A model generated the notes under the pieces. That model ran no database searches, was not told where the DNA came from, and saw nothing but the letters and a program-made list of their open reading frames with translations. From JAPKYZ01 sp033763835 (lineage in GTDB: Bacteria; Acidobacteriota; Terriglobia; Bryobacterales; Bryobacteraceae), in contig JANRJS010000007.1 of the NCBI GenBank assembly GCA_033763835.1, forward strand, positions 77,049 to 141,048: a stretch of 64,000 bases of DNA, read 5' to 3'. Below, in pieces: positions 43,121 through 51,713 of the stretch. The translations under genes were made by a program, and so were the position numbers. Each line of letters opens with the position of its first letter. Position 1 is the first letter of the stretch.

Positions 43121-46007
43121 GATGTTGCTGCTCCTTCTTCGCCTCGCCGCCCGAAAGGTCCGGGTTCGGATTCCGCAGTTTGGCGAGATAAGTCGTACGC
43201 GGGCGAGTGTTGACTTCGGCCAGCAGCGCGTAATTGCGGGACTGCGCCTTCAACTTCGAAACGGCCGACTCGGGGTTGTTGACGTCCCCGAAGACGATCG
43301 CTTCCGCCGGGCAGGTTTGCTGGCACGCGGTCAGGATTTCGCCTTCGCGGATCGCGCGGCGGCCCTCGGTCTTCGCCAGAATCTTTTTCTCCTGGATGCG
43401 CTGCACGCAATAGGTGCACTTTTCCATCACGCCGCGCATGCGGACGGTGACGTCCGGGTTCGAGGCCATTTTCTCGACCTCGGGCATCGTCTTGTGATAG
43501 TTCAGGAAGTTGAACCGCCGTACCTTGTACGGGCAGTTATTGGCGCAATACCGCGTGCCGACGCAGCGGTTGTACGCCATCTCGTTCAGGCCCTCGGGCG
43601 AGTGAACGGTAGCCGCCACCGGACAAACCGATTCGCACGGCGCGGCTTCGCATTGCTGGCAAGGCAAGGGCTGGATGACGGCTTGCGGATCGTCTTCCGA
43701 ACCGGTGTAGTAGCGGTCCAGCCGAATCCAGTGCATTTCGCGGCCGCGCGCCACTTGCGCCTTGCCCACCGACGGAATGTTGTTCTCCGCCACGCAGGCC
43801 ACCAAGCAAGCGTTGCAACCGATGCAGGAGTTCAAATCGATCGCCATGCCCCACTGGTAGCCTTTGTCGTACTTGTGATAGCCGTAAATCGATTCGTCGG
43901 GCGCGTGTACGGCGTGCGGGGCGAAGTCGGGGTGCGCACGCCAATGTTCGAGCGTCGCTTCTCGAACGATCGGCCGGCCTTCCATCGAATGGTGCTCCTG
44001 CGTGGTCACCAGTTGGTAGTTGCCAGAGCCTTTCGAAACGTTCGCCGTCGTGACGCCGACCCCGAGCGAATAGGCGTTAAAGCCGGTCCCTTTGCCCACG
44101 CGGCCCACTTCCGTCCGGCCGTAGCCGAGCGGGATCACGACCACATCGTCGGCTTGACCGGGCTGAATCATCGCCGCAATCTCGAGCGAGCCGATCTTGA
44201 CGCGGTCGCCGTCTACAACACCGAGCTTCTTGGCGGTTGCGAGAGAAACGAGCGCCGCGTTGTCCCAGACCAGCTTCGACATCGGGTCCGGGGTTTCCTG
44301 CAACCACGCGTTATTGGCGTACCGCCCGTCGTATACCGACCAGTCGGCCAGCGTCAAGACTTCCGTGCCGGACACCTTAGCCGGGGCGGGTGGAATGTTC
44401 TTCGCGTTGGCTGACGCCTTCACTTCCGCGAACGGCGCGGCGGGCGCGACGCCGTCATGCAGAGCTTTCCGCCACGCGGGCTCGGAGAGCTTCCAGTTGG
44501 CTTTAACCAGTTCGTAGCCCTTGCGGACCGCCGATCCGGCCAGTTGCGCGGTAATCTCGATGGCCGAGCGCCCGTCGAACATCGGAGCGATTAGTGGCTG
44601 CTGAATCGTTACCGTACCGTCGATGGATCGGGCATCTCCCCAAGCTTCCAGGAAGTGCGCGGCGGGGACGTGCCACGTCGCGGCCACGGCGGTCTCGTCG
44701 CGGTCGTAACCCAGATGGACCACCGTCGCGGCCTTTTTAAGATCGAGCTTCGGCGCAGTGTAGACGGGATTACCGCCTAAAATCACGAGCGTCGAAACCT
44801 TGCCCGCGTTGAGATCCGCGGCGAGCGTGTCGAGCGAACCGGGAATCGCCACCGGCTGCGTGAGCGTTACCGTGGTTCCGACGTTGCCCAAGATTTGATT
44901 GATCGCAAACGCGATGGCGTGTACGCGCGGCGACTGACGCGGACCGGCGATCACGATCGACTTGCCCGCGTGCGCCTTCAAATCCTTCGCTACCGCCGAG
45001 ACGAATTTCTGCGTCGCATCGCCCGCGCTTTGCACCACGGCGAGCGGCCCGACTTGGTCGAGCAGCGAGGCGGCGATCGCGTCCACGTCGGACGATTTCG
45101 CGCGCAAACGATGGTCGGCCATCGCGCCGGTCACCGAGAATTGCGCCTCCACCGAATAGAGGCGGTTCATCGTGTCCGCTTCTTTGGCCACGCGGCGGCG
45201 CTTCGAGAACAACTTCACCGAACGGGGAGACGCCGCGTCGAGTCCAAGGAAATCGGAATCGAGCGCCACCACGACGTCGGCCTTGTCGAACTGATAGTGC
45301 GCTTGCAACGGCTGTCCGAACGCGATCTTCGCGCCTTCAAGGGCGTTAGACTGATTAATCGGCTCCCACTCGATCCATTGCGCGGCGGGGAATTTCGCGA
45401 GCAGCGTCTTGCGTTGCGCGTCGAGCGTCGGCGAAACCACCAACTCCGAGAGAATCCGCAGACCTTCGCCCTTGCCGAGTTTGGCTTCCGTAAACTGCGC
45501 CGCCGCGAACTCGTCCCAAGCCTTCCAAGTGGACGCCCTACCCGATTGCAGGACTTCCTTCGACCGGTCCGGATCGTACAGGCTCAGAATCGCCGCCTGC
45601 GCGTGACCGCTCGCCGCGCCCATCGACTGCGGGTGATTGGCTGCGCCTTCGATCTTCGTCGGCCGGCCGTCGTGCGATTCGACCGTAATGCCCACCGCCG
45701 ATCCGCCTTGGGTGAATACGGTGTTGTAGAAGAAGGGCTTTCCGGGAACAATGTCCTCGACGCCCTTCGCCATCGGCAGAATTTTCTCTTCAGGGCGGCG
45801 GCAAGCGGCCAACCCCGCCAATCCAAACGACGCCGCCATCAACTTGAGGACGTTGCGGCGGCTATCGCCGTCCAAACCCTCGACGCCGCCGGGAAACTCT
45901 TTCGAAACCCAGTCGCGAAACTGGCTCGTCCCCGCGAGTTCGTTCAGGCTGCGCCAGTATTGCGCGCCGGACTTGCCTTGCAGCTTTTCGATATTGACGA
46001 AACTCAT
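43113..46007 (-). CDS. actB: Alternative complex III subunit ActB (iron-sulfur, molybdopterin-fold)
   Basis: The 964-residue protein has an internal twin-arginine signal (Ser-Arg-Arg-Asn-Val-Leu near residue 50), then a molybdopterin-oxidoreductase-like fold that in ActB binds no cofactor. The C-terminal ferredoxin-like region has Cys clusters Cys-Ile-Gly-Cys-Asn-Ala-Cys, Cys-Gln-Gln-Cys-Glu, Cys-Val-Gly-Thr-Arg-Tyr-Cys-Ala-Asn-Asn-Cys and Cys-Thr-Tyr-Cys-Val. It would sit in the periplasm between ActA and ActC. The start at 46007 overlaps actA. Confidence 0.9.
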   Translation of the reverse strand: MSFVNIEKLQGKSGAQYWRSLNELAGTSQFRDWVSKEFPGGVEGLDGDSRRNVLKLMAASFGLAGLAACRRPEEKILPMAKGVEDIVPGKPFFYNTVFTQGGSAVGITVESHDGRPTKIEGAANHPQSMGAASGHAQAAILSLYDPDRSKEVLQSGRASTWKAWDEFAAAQFTEAKLGKGEGLRILSELVVSPTLDAQRKTLLAKFPAAQWIEWEPINQSNALEGAKIAFGQPLQAHYQFDKADVVVALDSDFLGLDAASPRSVKLFSKRRRVAKEADTMNRLYSVEAQFSVTGAMADHRLRAKSSDVDAIAASLLDQVGPLAVVQSAGDATQKFVSAVAKDLKAHAGKSIVIAGPRQSPRVHAIAFAINQILGNVGTTVTLTQPVAIPGSLDTLAADLNAGKVSTLVILGGNPVYTAPKLDLKKAATVVHLGYDRDETAVAATWHVPAAHFLEAWGDARSIDGTVTIQQPLIAPMFDGRSAIEITAQLAGSAVRKGYELVKANWKLSEPAWRKALHDGVAPAAPFAEVKASANAKNIPPAPAKVSGTEVLTLADWSVYDGRYANNAWLQETPDPMSKLVWDNAALVSLATAKKLGVVDGDRVKIGSLEIAAMIQPGQADDVVVIPLGYGRTEVGRVGKGTGFNAYSLGVGVTTANVSKGSGNYQLVTTQEHHSMEGRPIVREATLEHWRAHPDFAPHAVHAPDESIYGYHKYDKGYQWGMAIDLNSCIGCNACLVACVAENNIPSVGKAQVARGREMHWIRLDRYYTGSEDDPQAVIQPLPCQQCEAAPCESVCPVAATVHSPEGLNEMAYNRCVGTRYCANNCPYKVRRFNFLNYHKTMPEVEKMASNPDVTVRMRGVMEKCTYCVQRIQEKKILAKTEGRRAIREGEILTACQQTCPAEAIVFGDVNNPESAVSKLKAQSRNYALLAEVNTRPRTTYLAKLRNPNPDLSGGEAKKEQQHHG

Positions 46008-46648
46008 CGGTGGCACCCCGAGCAATTCACGGGCGGCGCGATCTTGTTCTTCGCGATGATTTCGCGCCCGATCTCCGCCGGATCGCGATCCGGAACCCAG
46101 GCGAGGTTCGTCACCAGTTCCGCCGGCCGGATGTTCGGCGCGGGGTTGCGGTGGCATTCGAGACACCAAGCCATCGACAACTCCTTCACCTGCTTCACTT
46201 CGATCATTTGATCCACCCGCCCGTGGCAGGACACGCAACTGACGCCCGCCGTTACGTGCGAGGAATGGTTAAAGTACACATAGTCGGCCAGCTTGTGGAT
46301 CTTTTTCCATTCGACGGGTTTACCGGTTTCGTAGCTCTCGCGGACCTTCGCCAGATACGGACTCTGCGGCTTTACCTTCACATGGCAGTTCATGCAGGTT
46401 TCCGTGGAAGGCACCGCCGCAAACGCCGCCTTTTCCACCGTATTGTGGCAGTAATAACAATCCATACCCATACTGCCAGCGTGCAGCTTATGGCTATAGG
46501 GAACTGGCTGTTCCGGCTGATATCCGGTATCGATAACTTTGGGATGGGAGAGATAGGCGTAGGCGGCGACGCCGAACAACGCGCCTACGGCGAGAAGGCC
46601 CGAAGCGCCTCGGGCGATCAAATCGTGTTGCCGGGTAAAAAGAGCCAT
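46004..46648 (-). CDS. actA: Alternative complex III subunit ActA, pentaheme cytochrome c
   Basis: The 214-residue protein has one N-terminal membrane helix (about residues 14-32) and five Cys-x-x-Cys-His sites (Cys-Tyr-Tyr-Cys-His, Cys-Met-Asn-Cys-His, Cys-Val-Ser-Cys-His, Cys-Leu-Glu-Cys-His, Cys-Ser-Gly-Cys-His). It is the first gene of the long minus-strand respiratory operon, and its end overlaps actB by four bases. Five hemes is the normal number for ActA. Confidence 0.9.
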   Translation of the reverse strand: MALFTRQHDLIARGASGLLAVGALFGVAAYAYLSHPKVIDTGYQPEQPVPYSHKLHAGSMGMDCYYCHNTVEKAAFAAVPSTETCMNCHVKVKPQSPYLAKVRESYETGKPVEWKKIHKLADYVYFNHSSHVTAGVSCVSCHGRVDQMIEVKQVKELSMAWCLECHRNPAPNIRPAELVTNLAWVPDRDPAEIGREIIAKNKIAPPVNCSGCHR

Positions 46649-46697
46649 CGGTTAGAGGCACCAACACCCTGCCGTAACCGCTGGCTGGGCTCACTTT

Positions 46698-46726
46698 TTT
46701 CTATCATGACCGTAGAAATTCCGCAA
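46698..46726 (-). promoter_or_regulatory. Possible promoter of the respiratory operon
   Basis: Minus strand TTGCGG (46726-46721), 17-bp spacer, TAGAAA (46703-46698), then about 43 bp before the actA start. Each box matches its consensus at about four of six positions. Confidence 0.3.
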
Positions 46727-46741
46727 TAGGAGAAATAATTC

Positions 46742-48160
46742 TTGCCAGACCGCAATTTGGGCGCACAACGGTGGCCCCCTTCGCCGGCGGCGGCGATGGC
46801 GAAGACCGGACTCGGGACGTTTTTCGGAAATCTGAATGTCCGCCCAAAGATGATGGTCTTACACAATCTTTTCTTCTTAGTGCTTGCGGCCAGCGTCTAC
46901 CTCTCTCTAATTCCACCGTTCGAGCGCCGGGTGATGAGCGCTAAGGCTCGCGAAAACTCGTTGCTCACCAAGCTTTTCCTGGACGACCAAAGTTTGCAAT
47001 CCGTACCCGGTATCGCCGCCTACGATTATCGGGAGGGAACCGCCCAAGCGTTAGGGATTCCTCCCGAAACGTTGACCTGGCTGGAGTTACATCCCGGACA
47101 AATCTACCGCGACCAAGCCACCGACCGTATGTACCGGCTGGTGCCGGCGACCGGCGGTTTCCGGCGGCTGCAGTCGCCGGACCGCTCCTACGACGATCTG
47201 GTAGACCGCGCTAAGTTCACCATTTTTCTGGTTTTAGGCGTGCTGTACGCCCTCGCCGTGCTGCTGCTCGAATTGGCGATCATGCCGCGCTACGTCTACG
47301 GGCCGATCCAGCGCTTTCTTGACGCCGACCGGGCAAGCCGGGCGGGCGATCTGGCCGGTGAACTGATCCCGGAAAAAGAAATCATGGGCGATGAGATTGG
47401 GCGCATCATGCGGTCCCGCAACCAAACCATCGCCAAACTGCGCGAGAAGGAAGCGGAGTTGGAAGCCGCTAAGCGCTCCCTCGAAGAGCAGGACCGGCTG
47501 GCGAGCCTAGGCCTTCTGTCGGCATCCGTGGCGCACGAATTAAATACGCCGCTTGCGGTGCTGCTGGGGTCGATCGAAAAATTGGCCGAAAACGGATCGC
47601 AGCCTATCAATCGAGAGCGGTTGGACCGCATGCGCCGCGTCGCCCAGCGCCTTAAGAAGATTTCCGAAAGCCTCGTGGATTTCGCGCGCGCCCGCCGCGA
47701 CCGCATGGAACCCGTCGATCTGCGGCCGGTTGTCGATGAAGCCTGGAGTCTGGTCGCGATCGACGAAAAATCGAACGATGTGCGATTTCGCAACGATGTT
47801 GCGGCTTCGGCGCGCGCGATTGGAAATCACGACCGGCTGATTCAAGTCTTCGTGAACCTGCTGCGCAATGCGCTGAACGCCGTGGAGGCGGGGGGCAACG
47901 TCTGCGCCACATCGCGCGAGACGCGGGAAGGCGGGCGGACTCTGGTGTCCATTAGAGTGGAGGATGATGGCCCAGGGATTTCCAACGATATCCTGCCCGA
48001 CATCTTCGAGGCGTTCGTGACCACCCGGCTCGACGCGCGCGGTACGGGTTTGGGGCTGACGGTCGCCGAGGGTATCGTTTCCCAACACGGCGGCACGATC
48101 TCGGCTTCGAACCGGCCGGGCGGAGGAGCGCTACTCGAAGTGAGGCTGCCCGCCGCATGA
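46742..48160 (+). CDS. Sensor histidine kinase
   Basis: The 472-residue kinase has two transmembrane helices (about residues 38-57 and 160-182) flanking a periplasmic sensor of about 100 residues, then a HAMP-like linker and coiled coil. The H-box is Ser-Val-Ala-His-Glu-Leu-Asn-Thr-Pro-Leu, and the HATPase domain has Asn-Leu-Leu-Arg-Asn-Ala-Leu, Asp-Asp-Gly-Pro-Gly-Ile and Gly-Thr-Gly-Leu-Gly-Leu. I chose the TTG at 46742 for its AGGAG site about 10 bp upstream; the ATG at 46796 is an alternative. It is divergent from actA and overlaps the regulator gene (ATGA). Confidence 0.85.
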   Translation: MPDRNLGAQRWPPSPAAAMAKTGLGTFFGNLNVRPKMMVLHNLFFLVLAASVYLSLIPPFERRVMSAKARENSLLTKLFLDDQSLQSVPGIAAYDYREGTAQALGIPPETLTWLELHPGQIYRDQATDRMYRLVPATGGFRRLQSPDRSYDDLVDRAKFTIFLVLGVLYALAVLLLELAIMPRYVYGPIQRFLDADRASRAGDLAGELIPEKEIMGDEIGRIMRSRNQTIAKLREKEAELEAAKRSLEEQDRLASLGLLSASVAHELNTPLAVLLGSIEKLAENGSQPINRERLDRMRRVAQRLKKISESLVDFARARRDRMEPVDLRPVVDEAWSLVAIDEKSNDVRFRNDVAASARAIGNHDRLIQVFVNLLRNALNAVEAGGNVCATSRETREGGRTLVSIRVEDDGPGISNDILPDIFEAFVTTRLDARGTGLGLTVAEGIVSQHGGTISASNRPGGGALLEVRLPAA

Positions 48161-48795
48161 GCGCCGCCGAAAGCGAGTTTTTAGAACTATCGTCGACTCC
48201 GCCGGTGGATGTCGCCGTGCTCGACGACGACGCCGACTTTCGCAACTACATCGAGGACGTTCTGCGCGACGAGGGCCCGTACGCCGTGCGGACCTACGGT
48301 CACCCGGATCGGCTCTTCGATTCGGAAAAAGCGCCGGATATCGTTCTGCTCGACATGAAGATGGGAGAGACGCGCGGCGACCGGGTCCTGGAGCAACTGC
48401 TGGCGCGGTGGCCGCAATTGTGCGTCATCATCGTGACCGGCTACCCGTCGCTCGAAGACATGCGGGCGACGTTCAAACAAAAGGCGTTCGACTACATCGC
48501 CAAGCCGTTCTCGATCGCGCAGCTGCGGCAGGCGTTATCGAACGCGGCGGAGGCGTTCGGGCTCGGAAAGACGCCGCAGGACCGCCTGCGCGAGAAGCTC
48601 GGGCATCGGATTAAGATGCTGCGCGTGGAACGGGACTGGTCGCTGAAAGACCTCGCGACGTCGACAAAGCTGAGCGTCTCGCAGATCAGTTCGATCGAGC
48701 GCGGGGCTAACCTGCCGTCGATCGAAAGCCTGCTTGCGATTTCGCGCGCCTTCGACAAGAAGCCGTCCGATATCCTGGCTTCGATCGAGTTTTGA
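48157..48795 (+). CDS. Response regulator with XRE-type DNA-binding domain
   Basis: The 212-residue protein has a receiver domain (about residues 15-130) with the acidic pocket Asp-Asp-Asp-Ala, the phospho-acceptor Asp in Leu-Leu-Asp-Met-Lys, and the Lys in Ala-Lys-Pro-Phe. The C-terminal part (about 146-208) is not a Fis, OmpR or LuxR domain but an XRE/Cro helix-turn-helix: Leu-Ala-Thr-Ser-Thr-Lys-Leu-Ser-Val-Ser-Gln-Ile-Ser-Ser-Ile-Glu-Arg-Gly. It overlaps the kinase gene by 4 bp, so the two form a two-component system. Confidence 0.82.
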   Translation: MSAAESEFLELSSTPPVDVAVLDDDADFRNYIEDVLRDEGPYAVRTYGHPDRLFDSEKAPDIVLLDMKMGETRGDRVLEQLLARWPQLCVIIVTGYPSLEDMRATFKQKAFDYIAKPFSIAQLRQALSNAAEAFGLGKTPQDRLREKLGHRIKMLRVERDWSLKDLATSTKLSVSQISSIERGANLPSIESLLAISRAFDKKPSDILASIEF

Positions 48796-48872
48796 TTCCG
48801 ACGCCGGGATATGCTGAATTGGTGAACACGGGCCGGTTAACCTCTCGCGCTCGCTACGGAAAGATCGAAGAC

Positions 48873-49037
48873 ATGGATCGATCATTCGATATCGAGTATT
48901 GGCAGAGTCAAGGATCGGAAGCGATCTTTCGCGCGGCCTGGGAGTTGGTGGAATTGGCGCACCGTCACAAGGGACTGGACCCGGATGATCTCCGACTTCG
49001 CCGAACTGTTGAGAGTTTTCAACCGCTCGGGCGTTAA
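48873..49037 (+). CDS. Small protein paired with a nucleotidyltransferase (possible antitoxin)
   Basis: The 54-residue protein opens Met-Asp-Arg-Ser-Phe-Asp-Ile-Glu-Tyr-Trp and contains Ala-Ala-Trp-Glu-Leu-Val-Glu. It ends with Arg-Arg-Thr-Val-Glu-Ser-Phe and overlaps the nucleotidyltransferase gene by 53 bp. A longer form starting at a TTG (48792) that overlaps the response-regulator stop is possible. Short proteins of this pattern are often annotated as hypothetical next to DUF6036-type nucleotidyltransferases; I infer a two-gene module from the overlap and not from known activity. Confidence 0.6.
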   Translation: MDRSFDIEYWQSQGSEAIFRAAWELVELAHRHKGLDPDDLRLRRTVESFQPLGR

Positions 49038-49443
49038 GTACCTGCTGATCGGGGGCCACGCCGTGATGCACTACACCGAACCGCGCTACACGAAAGACCT
49101 CGACCTATGGGTGGAAGCTAGCCCGCAAAACTCCGTAAGCGTCGTTGAGGCCCTGCGCATTTTCGGCGCGCCACTCGTTCGGCGCGCCACTTGGAAAATT
49201 GACTCCGGCGGATTTGCCGAGGTCGGATACTTCTACTCTATGGGGGTACCGCCGGCGCGCGTGGACATCATGATGTCGATCTCCGGCGTCAGCTTCGAAC
49301 AGGCGTGGGAGAGGCGCGAGACGACGCTCTTCGAGGGCGTGGAGACGCCCGTCATTTCGAAAGCGGATTTGATTGCGGCGAAAAAGTCTGCGGGAAGAGC
49401 GCGCGATCTAGCCGATTTGGAATCGCTCGAAACCGGATACTAA
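48985..49443 (+). CDS. Nucleotidyltransferase, DUF6036-like
   Basis: The 152-residue protein has the nucleotidyltransferase core Tyr-Leu-Leu-Ile-Gly-Gly-His-Ala-Val near residue 20, followed by Thr-Lys-Asp-Leu-Asp-Leu-Trp-Val with the metal-binding Asp pair. Val-Asp-Ile-Met-Met is in the middle, and Ser-Lys-Ala-Asp-Leu-Ile-Ala-Ala-Lys is at the C-terminal end, as in substrate-modifying toxins of the MNT type. Together with the overlapping upstream small gene it could form a toxin-antitoxin pair. The DinB remnant starts 4 bp downstream. Confidence 0.7.
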   Translation: MISDFAELLRVFNRSGVKYLLIGGHAVMHYTEPRYTKDLDLWVEASPQNSVSVVEALRIFGAPLVRRATWKIDSGGFAEVGYFYSMGVPPARVDIMMSISGVSFEQAWERRETTLFEGVETPVISKADLIAAKKSAGRARDLADLESLETGY

Positions 49444-49447
49444 CTCC

Positions 49448-49957
49448 ATGGATCCGCGCTACCCCATCGGAACCTTCACTTACTCGCGGCCCCGGCGGGC
49501 GGAGTGGCTCGACGACATTGAGCAACTGCCTTCGAAAATGCGCGAAGCGGTAGATGGATTGAACGATCCCCAACTCGACACCCCGTATCGCGACGGCGGG
49601 TGGACCGTGCGACAGGTTGTACACCATACGGCCGACAGCCACGTCAACAGCTACGCGCGCTTCCGGCTGGCGCTGACCGAGGAAGAACCGGTGATTAAGC
49701 CCTACGAGGAACAGCTTTGGGCCGAGTTGGCGGACGCGAAAAGCGATCCGGTGGAAGTGTCGCTAACGCTGCTCGACGCGCTTCACAAGCGATAGGTGCG
49801 AATGCTGCGTTCGCTCGATGAGCCGCAGTGGCAACGCGCGTTTATCCATCCGGTTGGAGGGCGAACGACGCTCGATTTCGCGCTCGGCCTCTATTCCTGG
49901 CACGGGCGGCATCACACCGCGCACATTACGGAGCTTCGCCGGAGGATGGGATGGTAA
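49448..49957 (+). pseudogene. DinB/YfiT-type protein interrupted by an in-frame amber codon
   Basis: The frame from the ATG at 49448 encodes a DinB-family protein with Val-Val-His-His-Thr-Ala-Asp-Ser-His. It hits TAG at 49793-49795, directly after Leu-His-Lys-Arg, where homologues usually have Trp. After the TAG the same frame continues with family-typical sequence, including Leu-Tyr-Ser-Trp-His-Gly-Arg-His-His-Thr-Ala-His-Ile, to TAA at 49955-49957 (169 codons with the TAG read through). The metal-binding His cluster at the end is lost if the TAG is used. TGG to TAG is a single-base change. Confidence 0.75.
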
Positions 49958-50658
49958 TGGCCGCCGGCCTTTGGGCCGTGGCGGCGGCGCTGGCTCAATC
50001 GGGGTCGAGCCTGACTTATTCGGCGGAGTGGCGACTCATCCACGCGGGCGATGTCCGGGTGAAGTGGAAACCGGGCCAGGGCGCGGAAATGCTGATCGAG
50101 TCGACCGGCTTGGTGTCGCGCCTGCACAAGATTCGCGACGAGTATCGCGTCGCGTTCGACGAGAACTTCTGCGCGTCGTCGGCGGCGATGCGGATCGAAG
50201 AAGGCTCGCGGCGGCGGGAAACGGAAGTTCGCTACGACGCCGCCGCCCGTAAGGCCACGCTCCAGGAACGCGACTTAATCAAGGACACGATCACCGGGAC
50301 TCACGAGGTGCCCCTGCCCGGACCGTGCGTCCATGACGCCATAGGCGGATTGATGGCTTCGCGGAAGCTCGACATCCCGGTCGGCAAGTCAGCCACGGTG
50401 CCGGTGAGCGACGGCAAACGGTTCGCGGACGTGAAGATCGAGGCGCAGGAGAAAGAGCGGGTCAAGACGCCGCTTGGAACGTTCGACACAACGCGCTACG
50501 AAGTGTTCCTGCTCAACGGCGTGATTTATCCGCGTAGCGGTCGCGTGTATGTCTGGATGACGAACGACGCGCGCAAGCTGCCGGTTCAAATTCGCGTCCG
50601 ATTGCAACTGTTGATCGGTACGGTAACGCTACAACTCGTAAAGGACGAACCGCAATGA
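49951..50658 (+). CDS. DUF3108 family exported protein
   Basis: The 235-residue protein has a short signal peptide (about residues 1-17, ending Ala-Leu-Ala-Gln). The DUF3108 beta-rich fold follows: Leu-Thr-Tyr-Ser-Ala-Glu-Trp at the start and Val-Trp-Met-Thr-Asn-Asp-Ala-Arg-Lys-Leu-Pro-Val at the end are typical. The ATG at 49951 follows GGAGG at 49941; an ATG two codons later would overlap the TAA of the DinB frame. DUF3108 proteins are periplasmic with unknown function. It overlaps the next gene by four bases. Confidence 0.72.
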   Translation: MVMAAGLWAVAAALAQSGSSLTYSAEWRLIHAGDVRVKWKPGQGAEMLIESTGLVSRLHKIRDEYRVAFDENFCASSAAMRIEEGSRRRETEVRYDAAARKATLQERDLIKDTITGTHEVPLPGPCVHDAIGGLMASRKLDIPVGKSATVPVSDGKRFADVKIEAQEKERVKTPLGTFDTTRYEVFLLNGVIYPRSGRVYVWMTNDARKLPVQIRVRLQLLIGTVTLQLVKDEPQ

Positions 50659-51686
50659 AATGGCTTTTCGCGGCCGCGTTGGCGGCCATGCCGGCGAGCG
50701 CGCAACTGATGCCCAACGCCGAAGCGATCAAACTCACCGAACGCTTGCAGCAGCTCTGCGAGAGCGTGTCGATCGTGATTCCCGATCTGCCGCGCGCTAC
50801 CGGACCGATGCTGGAACAGATTCGGGATTCGCGAGCGGCGCTGGCGCGCACTCCGCAAAGTACGGTCGCGACGTATAACTTGCTCAGTCAACTTCGCAGT
50901 TTCCTGGTTGTCGCCGACGCGCTGCCCAAGCCCTATCCGTTTCCCGAAGTCGGCGTTCGCCAGTTTGCCGAACTGCGCGACGGCACGGCGAAGCTCGACG
51001 CGCACTTCCGCGCACTGATGCCGATCCGAGAAGCGGCGCTGACGCCTCCCGATCGCGACAATCTGGCGCGCTATCGCGACGCGAACGCGCAGTTGGGGCC
51101 GCCCACGGCGGGGCGCGTGGTGTTTCTCGGAGATTCGATCACCGACGGTTGGCGGCTCAACGAGTACTTCGCGGGTAAGGACTATGTGAACCGAGGAATC
51201 GGCGGCCAAATCACGTCGCAGATGCTGGCGAGGATGAAGGCGGACGTGATCGATCTAAGGCCGAAGGCGATGCTGCTGCTCGCCGGGACGAACGATATCG
51301 CGCGCGGCACGCCGCTCGGCATTATCGAGAACAACATCCACATGATGTGCGATCTGGCGGACGCGGCGAAGATCAAACCGATTCTCGCGTCGGTGCTGCC
51401 GATCCATGACTACAACCAGAACGTCAATCCGAGTTTCTTGCGCTCGAAGCAACGGCCGCCCGAGCAGATCAAGAATCTGAACGCGTGGCTCAAAACGTTC
51501 GCCGAGAATCGCGGCTATGTGTACCTCGACTACTTCAACGCGATGACCGATTCGGCGGGGTTCTTACGGCAAGATCTGGCGGACGACGGTCTGCATCCGA
51601 ACGCGACGGGCTATCGAGTAATGGCTCCGTATGCAACGCGCGCGATCGAGGACGCGTTGAAGGTTCCCGCCCCGCGCGCGCGATAG
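50655..51686 (+). CDS. SGNH/GDSL-family hydrolase, secreted
   Basis: The 343-residue enzyme has a signal peptide (about 1-17), a helical N-terminal region of about 130 residues and a GDSL domain. Its Ser is in Phe-Leu-Gly-Asp-Ser-Ile-Thr-Asp-Gly, the oxyanion Asn in Gly-Thr-Asn-Asp-Ile, and the Asp/His pair in Asp-Asp-Gly-Leu-His-Pro-Asn. It would cleave acyl esters, for example in sugars or lipids. It overlaps DUF3108 at its start (ATGA), so the two are co-translated. Confidence 0.85.
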   Translation: MKWLFAAALAAMPASAQLMPNAEAIKLTERLQQLCESVSIVIPDLPRATGPMLEQIRDSRAALARTPQSTVATYNLLSQLRSFLVVADALPKPYPFPEVGVRQFAELRDGTAKLDAHFRALMPIREAALTPPDRDNLARYRDANAQLGPPTAGRVVFLGDSITDGWRLNEYFAGKDYVNRGIGGQITSQMLARMKADVIDLRPKAMLLLAGTNDIARGTPLGIIENNIHMMCDLADAAKIKPILASVLPIHDYNQNVNPSFLRSKQRPPEQIKNLNAWLKTFAENRGYVYLDYFNAMTDSAGFLRQDLADDGLHPNATGYRVMAPYATRAIEDALKVPAPRAR

Positions 51687-51713
51687 GCGTGCTACGCTCC
51701 TGATTTGGTACTC

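Noticed and set aside
44895..46211. 438-codon plus-strand frame antisense to actB and actA
   Set aside because: Shadow frame opposite intact, motif-rich genes.
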